A DNA stretch of 5,797 nt from Lachnospiraceae bacterium (GTDB taxonomy: Bacteria > Bacillota > Clostridia > Lachnospirales > Lachnospiraceae): assembly GCA_021202715.1 (NCBI GenBank), contig JAJQCL010000099.1, positions 1 through 5,797 on the forward strand, given 5' to 3'. A program made the translations under genes and the position numbers. The notes under the pieces were generated by a model. The model did no database searches. It was given only the letters and a program-made list of their open reading frames with translations, and had not been told where the DNA came from. Below, one piece after another: positions 1 to 4,872 of this stretch; position 1 is the stretch's first letter; each line of letters starts with the position of its first letter.

Positions 1-90
1 ACCGTCACACCTCCTGTCCCCGACTCCATCCTGCAGCTGCAGAAGGATTTCACCCTGGTGGCTGACGAGGCGGCACTGTCCGCACTTTAA
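1..90 (+). CDS. C-terminal end of an unidentified protein (partial, 29 aa)
   Basis: Frame 1 is open from the window edge to a TAA at 88-90 and encodes a 29-residue tail ending in LVADEAALSAL. A strong terminator hairpin starts 27 nt after the stop, which is what one expects at the end of a real transcription unit. The tail carries no motif I recognise, so I give no function. The gene begins left of the window. The call rests on the open frame and the terminator only. Confidence 0.6.
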   Translation, partial: TVTPPVPDSILQLQKDFTLVADEAALSAL

Positions 91-116
91 GTGGACTCTC
101 ACAACATCTGTTCCGA

Positions 117-166
117 AAACAGGGCAGGCCCAGCCGGATTCCGGCTGGGCCTGCCCTGTTTCTGTT
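117..166 (+). terminator. Intrinsic terminator with a 21-bp perfect stem
   Basis: Bases 117-137 pair perfectly with 141-161 around an ATT loop. The stem is very GC-rich, and its outer end is A-rich on the left and T-rich on the right. Past the stem the plus strand reads TGTTTCTGTT, an imperfect U-tract. The minus strand also gets a short T run (TGTTTT), so the hairpin could work in both directions. It ends the partial gene at 1-90 and insulates the promoter at 191-220. Confidence 0.85.
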
Positions 167-190
167 CACAATTTTGTATTTTCTAACCTC

Positions 191-220
191 TTGACGCAGA
201 TGGGCAGAATGGGGTAGAAT
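191..220 (+). promoter_or_regulatory. Predicted sigma-A promoter of the AlbA_2 regulator gene
   Basis: A -35 box TTGACG (191-196) is followed after 18 nt by a -10 box TAGAAT (215-220). A second TAGAAT lies at 226-231, so the exact -10 is not certain. Transcription would start about 20 nt ahead of the ATG at 250. The -10 region overlaps the three short repeats described at 202-231. Confidence 0.6.
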
Positions 221-231
221 ACGGGTAGAAT
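202..231 (+). repeat. Three short tandem repeats over the -10 region (possible operator)
   Basis: GGGCAGAAT (202-210), GGGTAGAAT (212-220) and GGGTAGAAT (223-231) start 10 and 11 bp apart, which is about one helical turn. They cover the -10 region and the likely transcription start. A protein bound here on one DNA face would block the promoter. The downstream gene encodes a regulator-like protein with a terminal winged helix, so self-repression is a reasonable inference but is not shown by sequence. Confidence 0.5.
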
Positions 232-249
232 ATGTGAGGAGGAGCTAAC

Positions 250-636
250 ATGACACTCAGGGAAAACGAAACCACAGAGCTGAAAGCAATCGTTACCGAC
301 GACCTGAAAAAAGAAATCATCGCGTTTGCAAACTCTCATGGAGGAAAGATTTATATCGGAGTCCAGGATGACGGAACCGTCCTCGGAGTGGCAGACCCGG
401 ACGGCACAGCGCTTCAGATCAGCAATATGATCCGCGATGCCATCAAGCCCGATCTGACCATGTTCATTCATTATGAGACGATTAAGATGGAAAAAAACCG
501 GTCATTTCTATTGATATCCAACAGGGAACTGAGCGTCCTTATTATATCGCCAAAAAAGGGCTGCGTCCGGAAGGAGTTTACGTTCGTCAGGGATACTCCG
601 CTGCACCGGCTACCAGCACTGCGATCCGGCACATGA
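250..636 (+). CDS. AlbA_2 domain regulator, N-terminal part before the frameshift
   Basis: The zero-frame product is 128 residues. Residues 5 to about 82 are a typical start of the AlbA_2 (Schlafen AAA_4-like) domain: E7-TTELK, then the KKEIIAFANSHGGKIYIGVQDDG signature at about 20-42, which carries the conserved FANSHGG and G-x-x-DDG elements. This domain is regarded as nucleic-acid binding in bacterial regulators. After residue 82 the zero frame runs into about 45 residues with no family resemblance, ending in a TGA at 634-636. That TGA overlaps the ATG of the next frame (ATGA), so translational coupling is formally possible, although no ribosome site precedes it. Confidence 0.6.
   Translation: MTLRENETTELKAIVTDDLKKEIIAFANSHGGKIYIGVQDDGTVLGVADPDGTALQISNMIRDAIKPDLTMFIHYETIKMEKNRSFLLISNRELSVLIISPKKGCVRKEFTFVRDTPLHRLPALRSGT
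492..498 (+). other. Slippery heptamer A AAA AAC at the frameshift point
   Basis: In the zero frame the codons read gaA AAA AAC, an exact X XXY YYZ heptamer of the type used for -1 ribosomal frameshifting. Slipping back one base gives CCG (498-500) as the next codon and enters the frame that completes the protein. I see no strong hairpin or pseudoknot at the usual distance downstream and no clear Shine-Dalgarno-like stimulator upstream. A simple one-base deletion in the A run therefore remains the plainer explanation. Confidence 0.5.
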
Positions 637-1559
637 TCAAAGAAACCGACGGCGATCATTTTGAAGAAATGCGCTCGCTGGAGCAGGAACTGACTTTTCA
701 GACAACCGCGGAGGAATTTGCCGAAAGGAAGCTCGCCTTTGGCCCTCTGCAGATGAGAAGTCTGGGAATAACGAGTCAGGATGGGATCCATACGAACCTC
801 GGCCTCCTGCTTTCCGACCAGTGTGTCCACACCATCAAAGCGGCTGTTTTTGAAGGAACCACGCAAAACGAGTTCAAAGACCGGAAGGAATTCACAGGAT
901 CCCTGTTAAAACAAATGAACGATGTCTATGAATACATCGATTTTCGCAATCCGGTTCACTCCACCTTCGACAAGCTGCGCCGCATCGATCAGCGGAGCAT
1001 CCCGGAGGTGGCTGTGAGAGAAGCTCTGCTGAATCTGTTAATCCACCGGGAATACGCTTTCCGCGCCAGCGCCCTGATCAGCCTCTATTCAGACAGAATT
1101 GAGTTCGTCTCCGTGGGCGGACTGGTCAGCGGCGTCACGCTGAACGATGTGATGATGGGGATCTCTGTATGCCGCAATATGAATCTGGCCAATGTATTTT
1201 ATCGTCTGGAACTGATCGAGGCGTACGGAACCGGTATCCGTAAAATCATGGAGGCCTATGAGGGAACCAACCTGACCCCTCAGATTGAAGCATCCGACAA
1301 TGTGTTTAAAATCACTTTGCCCAGCCTGACAGCTCCTCGTGAGGAGAAGCCGCTGACATATACATCCGGATCTGAGAAAGACAAAGAAGAAAAACTGATC
1401 CTGTCACTGCAGCGGCAGGGAACCATCCGGCGGAAAGATGCCGAGAGTCTGCTGGGAGAAAGCCAGTCTTCCTGCGGGCGGCTGCTGAAAAAACTGACAG
1501 GAAGCGGAAAAATCGTGCGCGAAGGGAATGGGAAAAATACCTTCTACCGCCTTCCGTAA
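633..1559 (+). CDS. AlbA_2 domain regulator, C-terminal part: RecG-like ATP-binding domain plus winged helix
   Basis: This frame codes 308 residues from its first ATG, but the true upstream boundary is the frameshift near 498, not a start here. Residues 127-141 (VAVREALLNLLIHREY) hold the E-A-L-x-N and H-R-E-Y elements of the GHKL-like ATP-binding fold (HATPase_c_4). The partner elements follow at about 154-164 (SDRIEFVSVGGL), 180-188 (CRNMNLANV) and 196-206 (EAYGTGIRKIM). Residues about 252-308 form a predicted winged helix typical of the C-terminus in this family. Members are usually standalone regulators or linked to defence islands. No target gene can be named here. The gene converges on rplL, with 147 nt between. 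Confidence 0.75.
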   Translation: MIKETDGDHFEEMRSLEQELTFQTTAEEFAERKLAFGPLQMRSLGITSQDGIHTNLGLLLSDQCVHTIKAAVFEGTTQNEFKDRKEFTGSLLKQMNDVYEYIDFRNPVHSTFDKLRRIDQRSIPEVAVREALLNLLIHREYAFRASALISLYSDRIEFVSVGGLVSGVTLNDVMMGISVCRNMNLANVFYRLELIEAYGTGIRKIMEAYEGTNLTPQIEASDNVFKITLPSLTAPREEKPLTYTSGSEKDKEEKLILSLQRQGTIRRKDAESLLGESQSSCGRLLKKLTGSGKIVREGNGKNTFYRLP

Positions 1560-1635
1560 CAAGAATGATCTCAGGGAGCTTCTGTCGCGGATCTCACGGA
1601 TCTCGCCTCCCCACTTCGCCCGCCATCAAATATCC

Positions 1636-1672
1636 AAAAAGAGGACACAACCATCTTCCGGCTGTGCCCTCT
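1636..1672 (-). terminator. Rho-independent terminator of the rplJ-rplL operon
   Basis: On the minus strand a 13-bp stem with two G-U pairs (1672-1660 with 1652-1640) closes a 7-nt loop and is followed by a run of T (A-run 1636-1640 on the plus strand). It lies about 35 nt past the rplL stop. The plus-strand side is also pyrimidine-rich (CTCTTCTTCTAC), so it may also stop transcripts coming from the regulator gene at 250-1559. Confidence 0.85.
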
Positions 1673-1677
1673 TCTTC

Positions 1678-1693
1678 TACGCATAAATGCGTA
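1678..1693. repeat. 16-bp dyad between rplL and its terminator
   Basis: TACGCAT (1678-1684) and ATGCGTA (1687-1693) form a perfect inverted repeat with a 2-nt centre. The loop is too tight for a standard RNA hairpin unless inner pairs open. It has no U-tract of its own. A role is not evident. Confidence 0.4.
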
Positions 1694-1706
1694 TTTCTTA
1701 TGATTC

Positions 1707-2075
1707 TTATTTCAGGGTAACCTTGGCGCCCTCGGCCTCCAGAGCAGCCTTGGCAGCCTCGGCCTCTTCCTTGGAAACCTCGTTCTTGAACACCTTGGGA
1801 GCCTCGTCGACAACCGCCTTGGCTTCCTTCAGGCCCAGACCGGTCAGCTCGCGGACCACCTTGATGACCTTGACCTTGTTGGGGCCGATCTCGGTCAGCT
1901 CCACGTCGAAGGAATCCTTCTCCTCTTCCTCAGCGGCAGCGGGGCCAGCCACGACAACACCCGCGGCGGCGGATACGCCGAACTTCTCCTCGCAGGCTTT
2001 TACCAGGTCATTCAGTTCCAGTACGCTCAGCTCTTCAACAGCTGCGATGATCTCATCAATGCTCAGTTTTGCCAT
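1707..2075 (-). CDS. rplL: Ribosomal protein bL12 (L7/L12)
   Basis: The 122-residue product is the stalk protein of the large ribosomal subunit, which binds L10 as dimers and recruits translation GTPases. Residues 1 to about 33 are the N-terminal dimerisation and L10-binding helices (MAKLSIDEIIAAVEELSVLE). Residues about 35-52 are the Ala/Glu-rich hinge. Residues about 54-122 are the globular factor-binding domain with the hallmark K-V-I-K-V-V-R-E-L-T-G-L-G-L-K-E-A-K stretch at 69-86. The start at 2075 is fixed by GGAGG (2088-2084) 8 nt upstream. The frame is open further upstream, but that sequence is the structured spacer and not family sequence. Length is normal for bL12. The gene lies 279 nt after rplJ, much farther than usual. 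Confidence 0.97.
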   Translation of the reverse strand: MAKLSIDEIIAAVEELSVLELNDLVKACEEKFGVSAAAGVVVAGPAAAEEEEKDSFDVELTEIGPNKVKVIKVVRELTGLGLKEAKAVVDEAPKVFKNEVSKEEAEAAKAALEAEGAKVTLK

Positions 2076-2102
2076 TATTTTTTCCTCCATTAATATTTTA
2101 CT

Positions 2103-2264
2103 ATGAAAGTCCCGGACGGCGGCCAGACAGATGGGCAAGCTTGCTTGCACAGATGTCCGGACATTGGACGGGCTAACCTGTATGAGTATGTAGGCCGATA
2201 GGCCGGAATACGAATACAGGTGGCGATTGTGGTAGCGCGACAGCGCGGAACAATCGACTTTCAT
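2103..2264 (-). ncRNA. Structured RNA element in the rplJ-rplL spacer (HEARO-like candidate)
   Basis: A perfect 9-bp inverted repeat (2103-2111 with 2256-2264) closes a multi-branch fold. Inside are three arms: 2112-2117 with 2155-2160, capped by 2135-2139 with 2144-2148; 2177-2183 with 2214-2220, continued by 2186-2189/2208-2211 and by GGCC/GGCC with a 4-nt loop; and 2224-2230 with 2250-2256, capped by GCGC/GCGC with a 4-nt loop. C2111 and C2224 compete for G2256. Read on the minus strand the element begins directly after an ATGA (2268-2265). Free-standing HEARO RNAs (relatives of IscB omegaRNA) are known to insert next to ATGA or GTGA and are of similar size, so that family fits, but I cannot confirm its consensus from memory. 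Alternatives are a MITE-like repeat or a local regulator of rplL. The strand is inferred from the operon and the ATGA. Confidence 0.5.
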
Positions 2265-2272
2265 TCATGACG

Positions 2273-2292
2273 ATGTCCGCGTCAGCGGACAT
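2273..2292 (-). repeat. 8-bp hairpin just upstream of the structured element
   Basis: ATGTCCGC (2273-2280) pairs with GCGGACAT (2285-2292) around a 4-nt loop. The unit ATGTCCG occurs three times in the spacer, at 2153-2159, 2273-2279 and 2291-2297. The last forms an alternative palindrome GGACATGTCC at 2287-2296, and the first lies in a 12-bp palindrome at 2153-2164. No U-tract follows on either strand, so it is not a terminator. Confidence 0.5.
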
Positions 2293-2312
2293 GTCCGTTT
2301 ACTTTGTTGTGT

Positions 2313-2327
2313 CCTCCCGGTGGGAGG
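2313..2327 (-). repeat. GC-rich 6-bp hairpin shortly after the rplJ stop
   Basis: CCTCCC (2313-2318) pairs with GGGAGG (2322-2327) with a 3-nt loop, 28 nt beyond the rplJ stop codon. No T run follows in the direction of transcription, so termination is unlikely. It might protect or process the end of the rplJ message, which is inference. Confidence 0.4.
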
Positions 2328-2354
2328 GTTCTCATGCGGCATAAGGGAGGCGGA

Positions 2355-2867
2355 TTACGCCTCGGCCTCGGCGGCCGCGGGCTCGCCCTTCTTCTCCGCG
2401 ATCTGGCTGATCACGCGGGCAAAATTCGCCATCGGAGACTGCAGGCTTCCCAGCAGTTTGGACAGCAGCTCGTTTCTTCCGGGGATCAGTGCGATGGCGT
2501 TGATTCCCTTTGCATCATAGTAGGTGCCTTCAACCACACCGGCCTTCAGGGAGACGGCTTCGTTGGTCTTCGCGAAGGTCGCCACGACCCGCGCAGGCGC
2601 GGTCGCATCGGTCGCAGACACGGCGATGGCGCTCGGTCCCTTCAGATCGGCGGACAGGGGTTCAAAGTCCGTTCCCTTCATCGCGATGTTCATCAGCGTG
2701 TTCTTATAGACACGGTAGGTCACACCCGCCTCCCGCATCTGCTTACGCAGCTGCGTATCGGCATCTACGGTGATTCCACGATAGTCCACGAGAACAGCGG
2801 ACTGAGCATCGGCAAGAAGCGCGGAAATCTCCTGCACAACCGGCTGTTTCAGTTCTACTTTGGCCAT
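2355..2867 (-). CDS. rplJ: Ribosomal protein uL10
   Basis: The 170-residue protein anchors the L7/L12 stalk to 23S rRNA and is expected to be the translational or transcriptional autoregulator of its own operon. The N-terminal rRNA-binding domain shows V-D-Y-R-G-I (about 27-32), the R-K-Q-M-R-E-A-G-V-T-Y-R-V-Y-K-N-T-L stretch (about 41-58) and L-K-G-P-S-A-I-A (about 75-82). The C-terminal helix around residues 135-160 is the usual docking site for L12 dimers, followed by an Ala/Glu tail. The start at 2867 is supported by AAAGGAGG (2885-2878) 10 nt upstream and by the conserved MAKVELK beginning. Length is normal. The first gene of a two-gene operon with rplL; rplK and rplA are not adjacent here. 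Confidence 0.97.
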   Translation of the reverse strand: MAKVELKQPVVQEISALLADAQSAVLVDYRGITVDADTQLRKQMREAGVTYRVYKNTLMNIAMKGTDFEPLSADLKGPSAIAVSATDATAPARVVATFAKTNEAVSLKAGVVEGTYYDAKGINAIALIPGRNELLSKLLGSLQSPMANFARVISQIAEKKGEPAAAEAEA

Positions 2868-2938
2868 GATTCGGTTACCTCCTTTTTAAATTTTGCGCAG
2901 CACGGCGGACATCCGACGCACTGCAAGGTACCGCTGCG

Positions 2939-2973
2939 AAAAAAGAAAACCTCCCGCCGCGCACGACAGGAGG
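2939..2973 (-). terminator. Attenuator terminator of the L10 leader
   Basis: On the minus strand a 10-bp stem (2973-2964 with 2959-2950, two G-U pairs) with a TGCG loop is followed by TTTTCTTTTTT. It lies 72 nt before the rplJ start, inside the leader rather than at a gene end. This is the expected position of the regulated terminator in Firmicutes L10 leaders: excess L10-L12 favours termination before rplJ. The mechanism is family knowledge; the stem and U-tract are visible. Confidence 0.85.
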
Positions 2974-2974
2974 A

Positions 2975-3085
2975 AATACGCTCACAAAACTGTGATATCC
3001 ATTCTTCCTCGGCAGGCGTTCATCACTTATGCCTCTCGGCACCTGCTGTCTTCGGCAGTGGTATCGCTGCGGCCTCGCCACAGAC
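2975..3085 (-). promoter_or_regulatory. Ribosomal L10 leader (L10-L12 binding autoregulatory RNA)
   Basis: The core at 3055-3007 on the minus strand reads CCGAAGACAGCAGGTGCCGA, then GAGGC, a variable loop and CCTGCCGAGG. This is the hallmark of the L10 leader in low-GC Gram-positives. GCAGG (3046-3042) pairs with CCTGC (3016-3012) to form the kink-turn-bearing stem that L10-(L12)4 binds. The leader lies directly upstream of the attenuator at 2939-2973 and rplJ, as expected. The 5' end at about 3085 is inferred from the promoter. Confidence 0.88.
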
Positions 3086-3091
3086 TTCTGG

Positions 3092-3120
3092 ACTTTATCA
3101 TATTTTTGCAGGGCTGTCAA
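3092..3120 (-). promoter_or_regulatory. Predicted promoter of the rplJ-rplL operon
   Basis: A perfect -35 TTGACA (3120-3115) is followed after 17 nt by TAAAGT (3097-3092), a four-of-six match to the -10 box. Transcription would begin near 3085, just ahead of the L10 leader core. The TGA inside the -35 box is the stop codon of the P1 peptidase gene (3119-3117), so the promoter starts exactly where the upstream gene ends. Confidence 0.65.
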
Positions 3121-4121
3121 TCCCTGCTTCGAATTTTTCTCAGGCTCTGCGCGCTGAGCAGCCCGTACATGGGCGGTGTCATCAGCGCCGCGCGCCGAAT
3201 AGCCTGTGCCATGACATGGGCAGCCAGCGTTCCGGCCACATTGATGTCGGCAGGAACAACATCTCCCACCGACAGCGCATAGATGCTGTCGCCGTCTCCC
3301 ATCGTGTGGACAGGACGGATTGCCCGGGCGTAACCGTTGTGAGCCATGGAGGCGATCTTGCACAGCTGTGTCTTGGTAAAGTGACCGTTGGTGATAACCG
3401 CACCGATCGTCGTATTGGTATTCGACATCTCAGGTGCGGCTGCAGCAGCAGCCAGACGGTAAAGCGTCTTCTCGCTGTCGGCAAAGTCCTGATGATCCGG
3501 AGTCAGAAGCCCCGCCAGGATCTCGTCGGTCTCCGGGTCGCGGATATCACCCAGCGCGTTCACGGCCACCACAGCGCCCATTTTCAGTTCTCCCAGCTGC
3601 ACCGCATAGAGGCCCAGGCCGGAGTTCATGGCGGTATCAGGTCCCAGGAGCTTCCCGACGGTCGCGCCGGTCCCGGCACCCACGTTGCCCTCCGCGGGGC
3701 AGTTTTTCTCCGCATTCCGGCAGGCCTCATAGGCCATGGCCGCATCGGGACGTACTTTGGAGGTCACCAGCCCCAGATCGTAAATGTCCGACTGGCACAC
3801 CAGCGGCACCCGCACATCTCCCACGGCAAAGCCGATGCCCTGTTCTTCCAGATACCGCATGACCCCGCCGGCCGCGTCGAGGCCGAAAGCACTGCCGCCG
3901 GAGAGCAGCACCGCATGGATGACCTCGGCAGCCGCCACGGGCTTCAGCAGCTCCGACTCCCGGGAGGCCGGCCCGCCGCCGCGGACATCGAGCCCCGCCC
4001 GGGCGCCCTCTTCTCCCAGAAGAAGCACCGTGCAGCCGGTGGCATGTTCCATGTCCTGCGCATGGCCGATCTTTACATGTTCAATCTCTGTGATGGGAAT
4101 TTCCTGCAAAATTGTATTCAT
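3117..4121 (-). CDS. P1 family peptidase (S58, DmpA/NylC-like N-terminal nucleophile hydrolase)
   Basis: The 334-residue product matches the P1/S58 family of self-cleaving aminopeptidases and amidases (DmpA, BapA, NylC). Visible family blocks are T11-EIEHVKIGHA, VRGGGPASRESELL at 46-59, LLSGGSAFGLDAAGGVMRYLEE at about 72-93, GNVGAGTGATVGK at 145-157, and SNTNTTIGAVITN at 233-245. By family analogy the precursor is cleaved between N236 and T237, and T237 becomes the catalytic nucleophile. There is no signal peptide, so it should act in the cytoplasm. The real substrate cannot be read from sequence; members cut N-terminal residues from short peptides, beta-peptides or nylon oligomers. The start at 4121 has GAGGA (4133-4129) 7 nt upstream, overlapping the TGA of the transporter gene, which implies coupled translation. 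Confidence 0.92.
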   Translation of the reverse strand: MNTILQEIPITEIEHVKIGHAQDMEHATGCTVLLLGEEGARAGLDVRGGGPASRESELLKPVAAAEVIHAVLLSGGSAFGLDAAGGVMRYLEEQGIGFAVGDVRVPLVCQSDIYDLGLVTSKVRPDAAMAYEACRNAEKNCPAEGNVGAGTGATVGKLLGPDTAMNSGLGLYAVQLGELKMGAVVAVNALGDIRDPETDEILAGLLTPDHQDFADSEKTLYRLAAAAAAPEMSNTNTTIGAVITNGHFTKTQLCKIASMAHNGYARAIRPVHTMGDGDSIYALSVGDVVPADINVAGTLAAHVMAQAIRRAALMTPPMYGLLSAQSLRKIRSRD

Positions 4122-4131
4122 ACAAATGTCC

Positions 4132-4767
4132 TCAACGCATCTGGCGCACCAGCGGCAGCATGACGCGGCAGATGGCGGTGGTCAGGATGGCACAGACAAT
4201 GGCCTCCGGAACACCCGCACTGACGATGATGACCAGGATGGCCGAATAGACCGCCTCATAGCCGGTCGCCGCCGCATAAAGGTCAATGAAGAAAACATAG
4301 ATCAGGTTCATGACCAGCAGCGTGTTGGTCATCGAACCCGCCAGACCCGCTACCGCCAGAGAAGCCAGCGTGGTGACTTCCTTCTTCTTCACCAGCTTCC
4401 CCAGCAGGAAGTGCATCCCCCGATAGACGAGAGGGGAGACGATGCCGATGAGAATACGGGGCACAAAGCACACGAGCAGACTCGCCAGGTTCCCGTTGGC
4501 AATAAACGGAGAGAAACAGAACGAGGTCAGGTTCGGGGCGAAGGTCGCCTTGATGCAACTGGTCAGCCCGAAGAAGGCTCCCAGAAGCGCGCCCGTCTGC
4601 GGTCCCAGCAGGATCGAGCCGACGACCACCGGAATATGCAGGGTGGTAGCGCTGATGATGCCCAGATTGATGTACCCCAACTGCGGGATACTGGCCATGA
4701 CGATGATTATTGCTGCAAATACGGCAGTCAATACCATCCTGGTGGTCCTGTTCTTGACAGTATTCAT
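4132..4767 (-). CDS. ECF transporter S component (vitamin-type substrate-binding membrane subunit)
   Basis: A 211-residue integral membrane protein with about six predicted helices (roughly 11-29, 34-52, 56-75, 95-112, 136-160, 173-198). The block LGYINLGIISATTLHIPVVV at 30-49, then LLGPQTGALLGAFFGLTS at 53-70, is the typical N-terminal half of ECF S components, the substrate-binding subunits that share an EcfA-EcfA'-EcfT energy module. The pattern is closest in my memory to the pantothenate/folate-type S components, but the vitamin is not assigned. No EcfA or EcfT gene is next to it, as is common for group II systems. AAGGAG (4778-4773) 5 nt before the ATG fixes the start at 4767; the open frame upstream is leader sequence. 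It is first in an operon with the P1 peptidase. Confidence 0.88.
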   Translation of the reverse strand: MNTVKNRTTRMVLTAVFAAIIIVMASIPQLGYINLGIISATTLHIPVVVGSILLGPQTGALLGAFFGLTSCIKATFAPNLTSFCFSPFIANGNLASLLVCFVPRILIGIVSPLVYRGMHFLLGKLVKKKEVTTLASLAVAGLAGSMTNTLLVMNLIYVFFIDLYAAATGYEAVYSAILVIIVSAGVPEAIVCAILTTAICRVMLPLVRQMR

Positions 4768-4814
4768 TTGTTCTCCTTCTGCTGCCGTTCCCTTTCCCGG
4801 GATACAGCGCATGC

Positions 4815-4834
4815 GCCCGGCACGACCGCCGGGC
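4815..4834 (-). repeat. GC-rich hairpin at the 5' end of the ECF-peptidase transcript
   Basis: GCCCGGC (4815-4821) pairs with GCCGGGC (4828-4834) around a 6-nt loop, a few bases after the predicted start of transcription (about 4837). A 5'-terminal hairpin of this kind often protects a message from decay. It is followed by a 10-bp palindrome GCGCATGCGC (4807-4816) that could compete with it. The whole leader is about 70 nt, and I recognise no known vitamin riboswitch in it. Confidence 0.45.
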
Positions 4835-4843
4835 AGCCTCTTT

Positions 4844-4872
4844 ATTATAGGAAAGAGAAAATGCTCTGTCAA
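4844..4872 (-). promoter_or_regulatory. Perfect consensus sigma-A promoter of the ECF transporter-peptidase operon
   Basis: TTGACA (4872-4867), a 17-nt spacer and TATAAT (4849-4844) match the sigma-A consensus at every position. The motif GAAAGCGA (4880-4873) sits directly upstream of the -35 box, as it also does at the promoter at 5577-5605. The -35 box contains the TGA stop codon of the small gene that ends at 4869. Such a perfect promoter suggests strong basal expression unless a repressor acts. Confidence 0.9.

Larger units (their letters stand above)
250..1559 (+). pseudogene. Frameshifted AlbA_2/Schlafen-type ATP-binding transcriptional regulator (whole gene)
   Basis: Two overlapping reading frames together make one normal 436-residue protein of the family often annotated as ATP-binding protein, putative DNA-binding domain protein or RecG-like regulator. 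Frame +1 carries the protein to about residue 82 and the adjacent -1 frame carries all the rest to the stop at 1559. Read through the shift, the sequence continues as P-V-I-S-I-D-I-Q and then YYIAKKGLRPEGVYVRQG, the normal end of the AlbA_2 domain. The break is at a run of seven A (491-497). One extra A would restore the gene, as would -1 ribosomal slippage. The remainder has no other stop or decay, so the damage is recent, an assembly error, or a programmed event. A good AGGAGG site (237-242) lies 7 nt before the ATG. Confidence 0.8.

Noticed and set aside
1588..1604. Direct repeat CGGATCTC twice after the regulator stop
   Set aside because: Two 8-nt copies separated by one base, not part of a stable hairpin or longer array; probably chance.
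1707..2264. 185-residue version of L7/L12 with an extended N-terminus
   Set aside because: The extension is read from the structured spacer, whereas the start at 2075 has GGAGG upstream and the conserved MAKLS beginning.
2304..4163. 619-residue open frame on the plus strand
   Set aside because: It lies antisense to rplJ, the L10 leader and the P1 peptidase, all of which are strongly supported. Its translation is rich in His, Arg and Gly with no domain, as expected for a shadow frame in GC-rich DNA.
4768..4837. Vitamin riboswitch in the ECF leader
   Set aside because: The leader is only about 70 nt and shows one hairpin. I see no core of the THF, FMN, TPP or cobalamin classes.
4132..4872. 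246-residue version of the ECF S component
   Set aside because: It would begin inside the -35 box and translate the leader. AAGGAG before the ATG at 4767 fits a 211-residue protein of normal family length.
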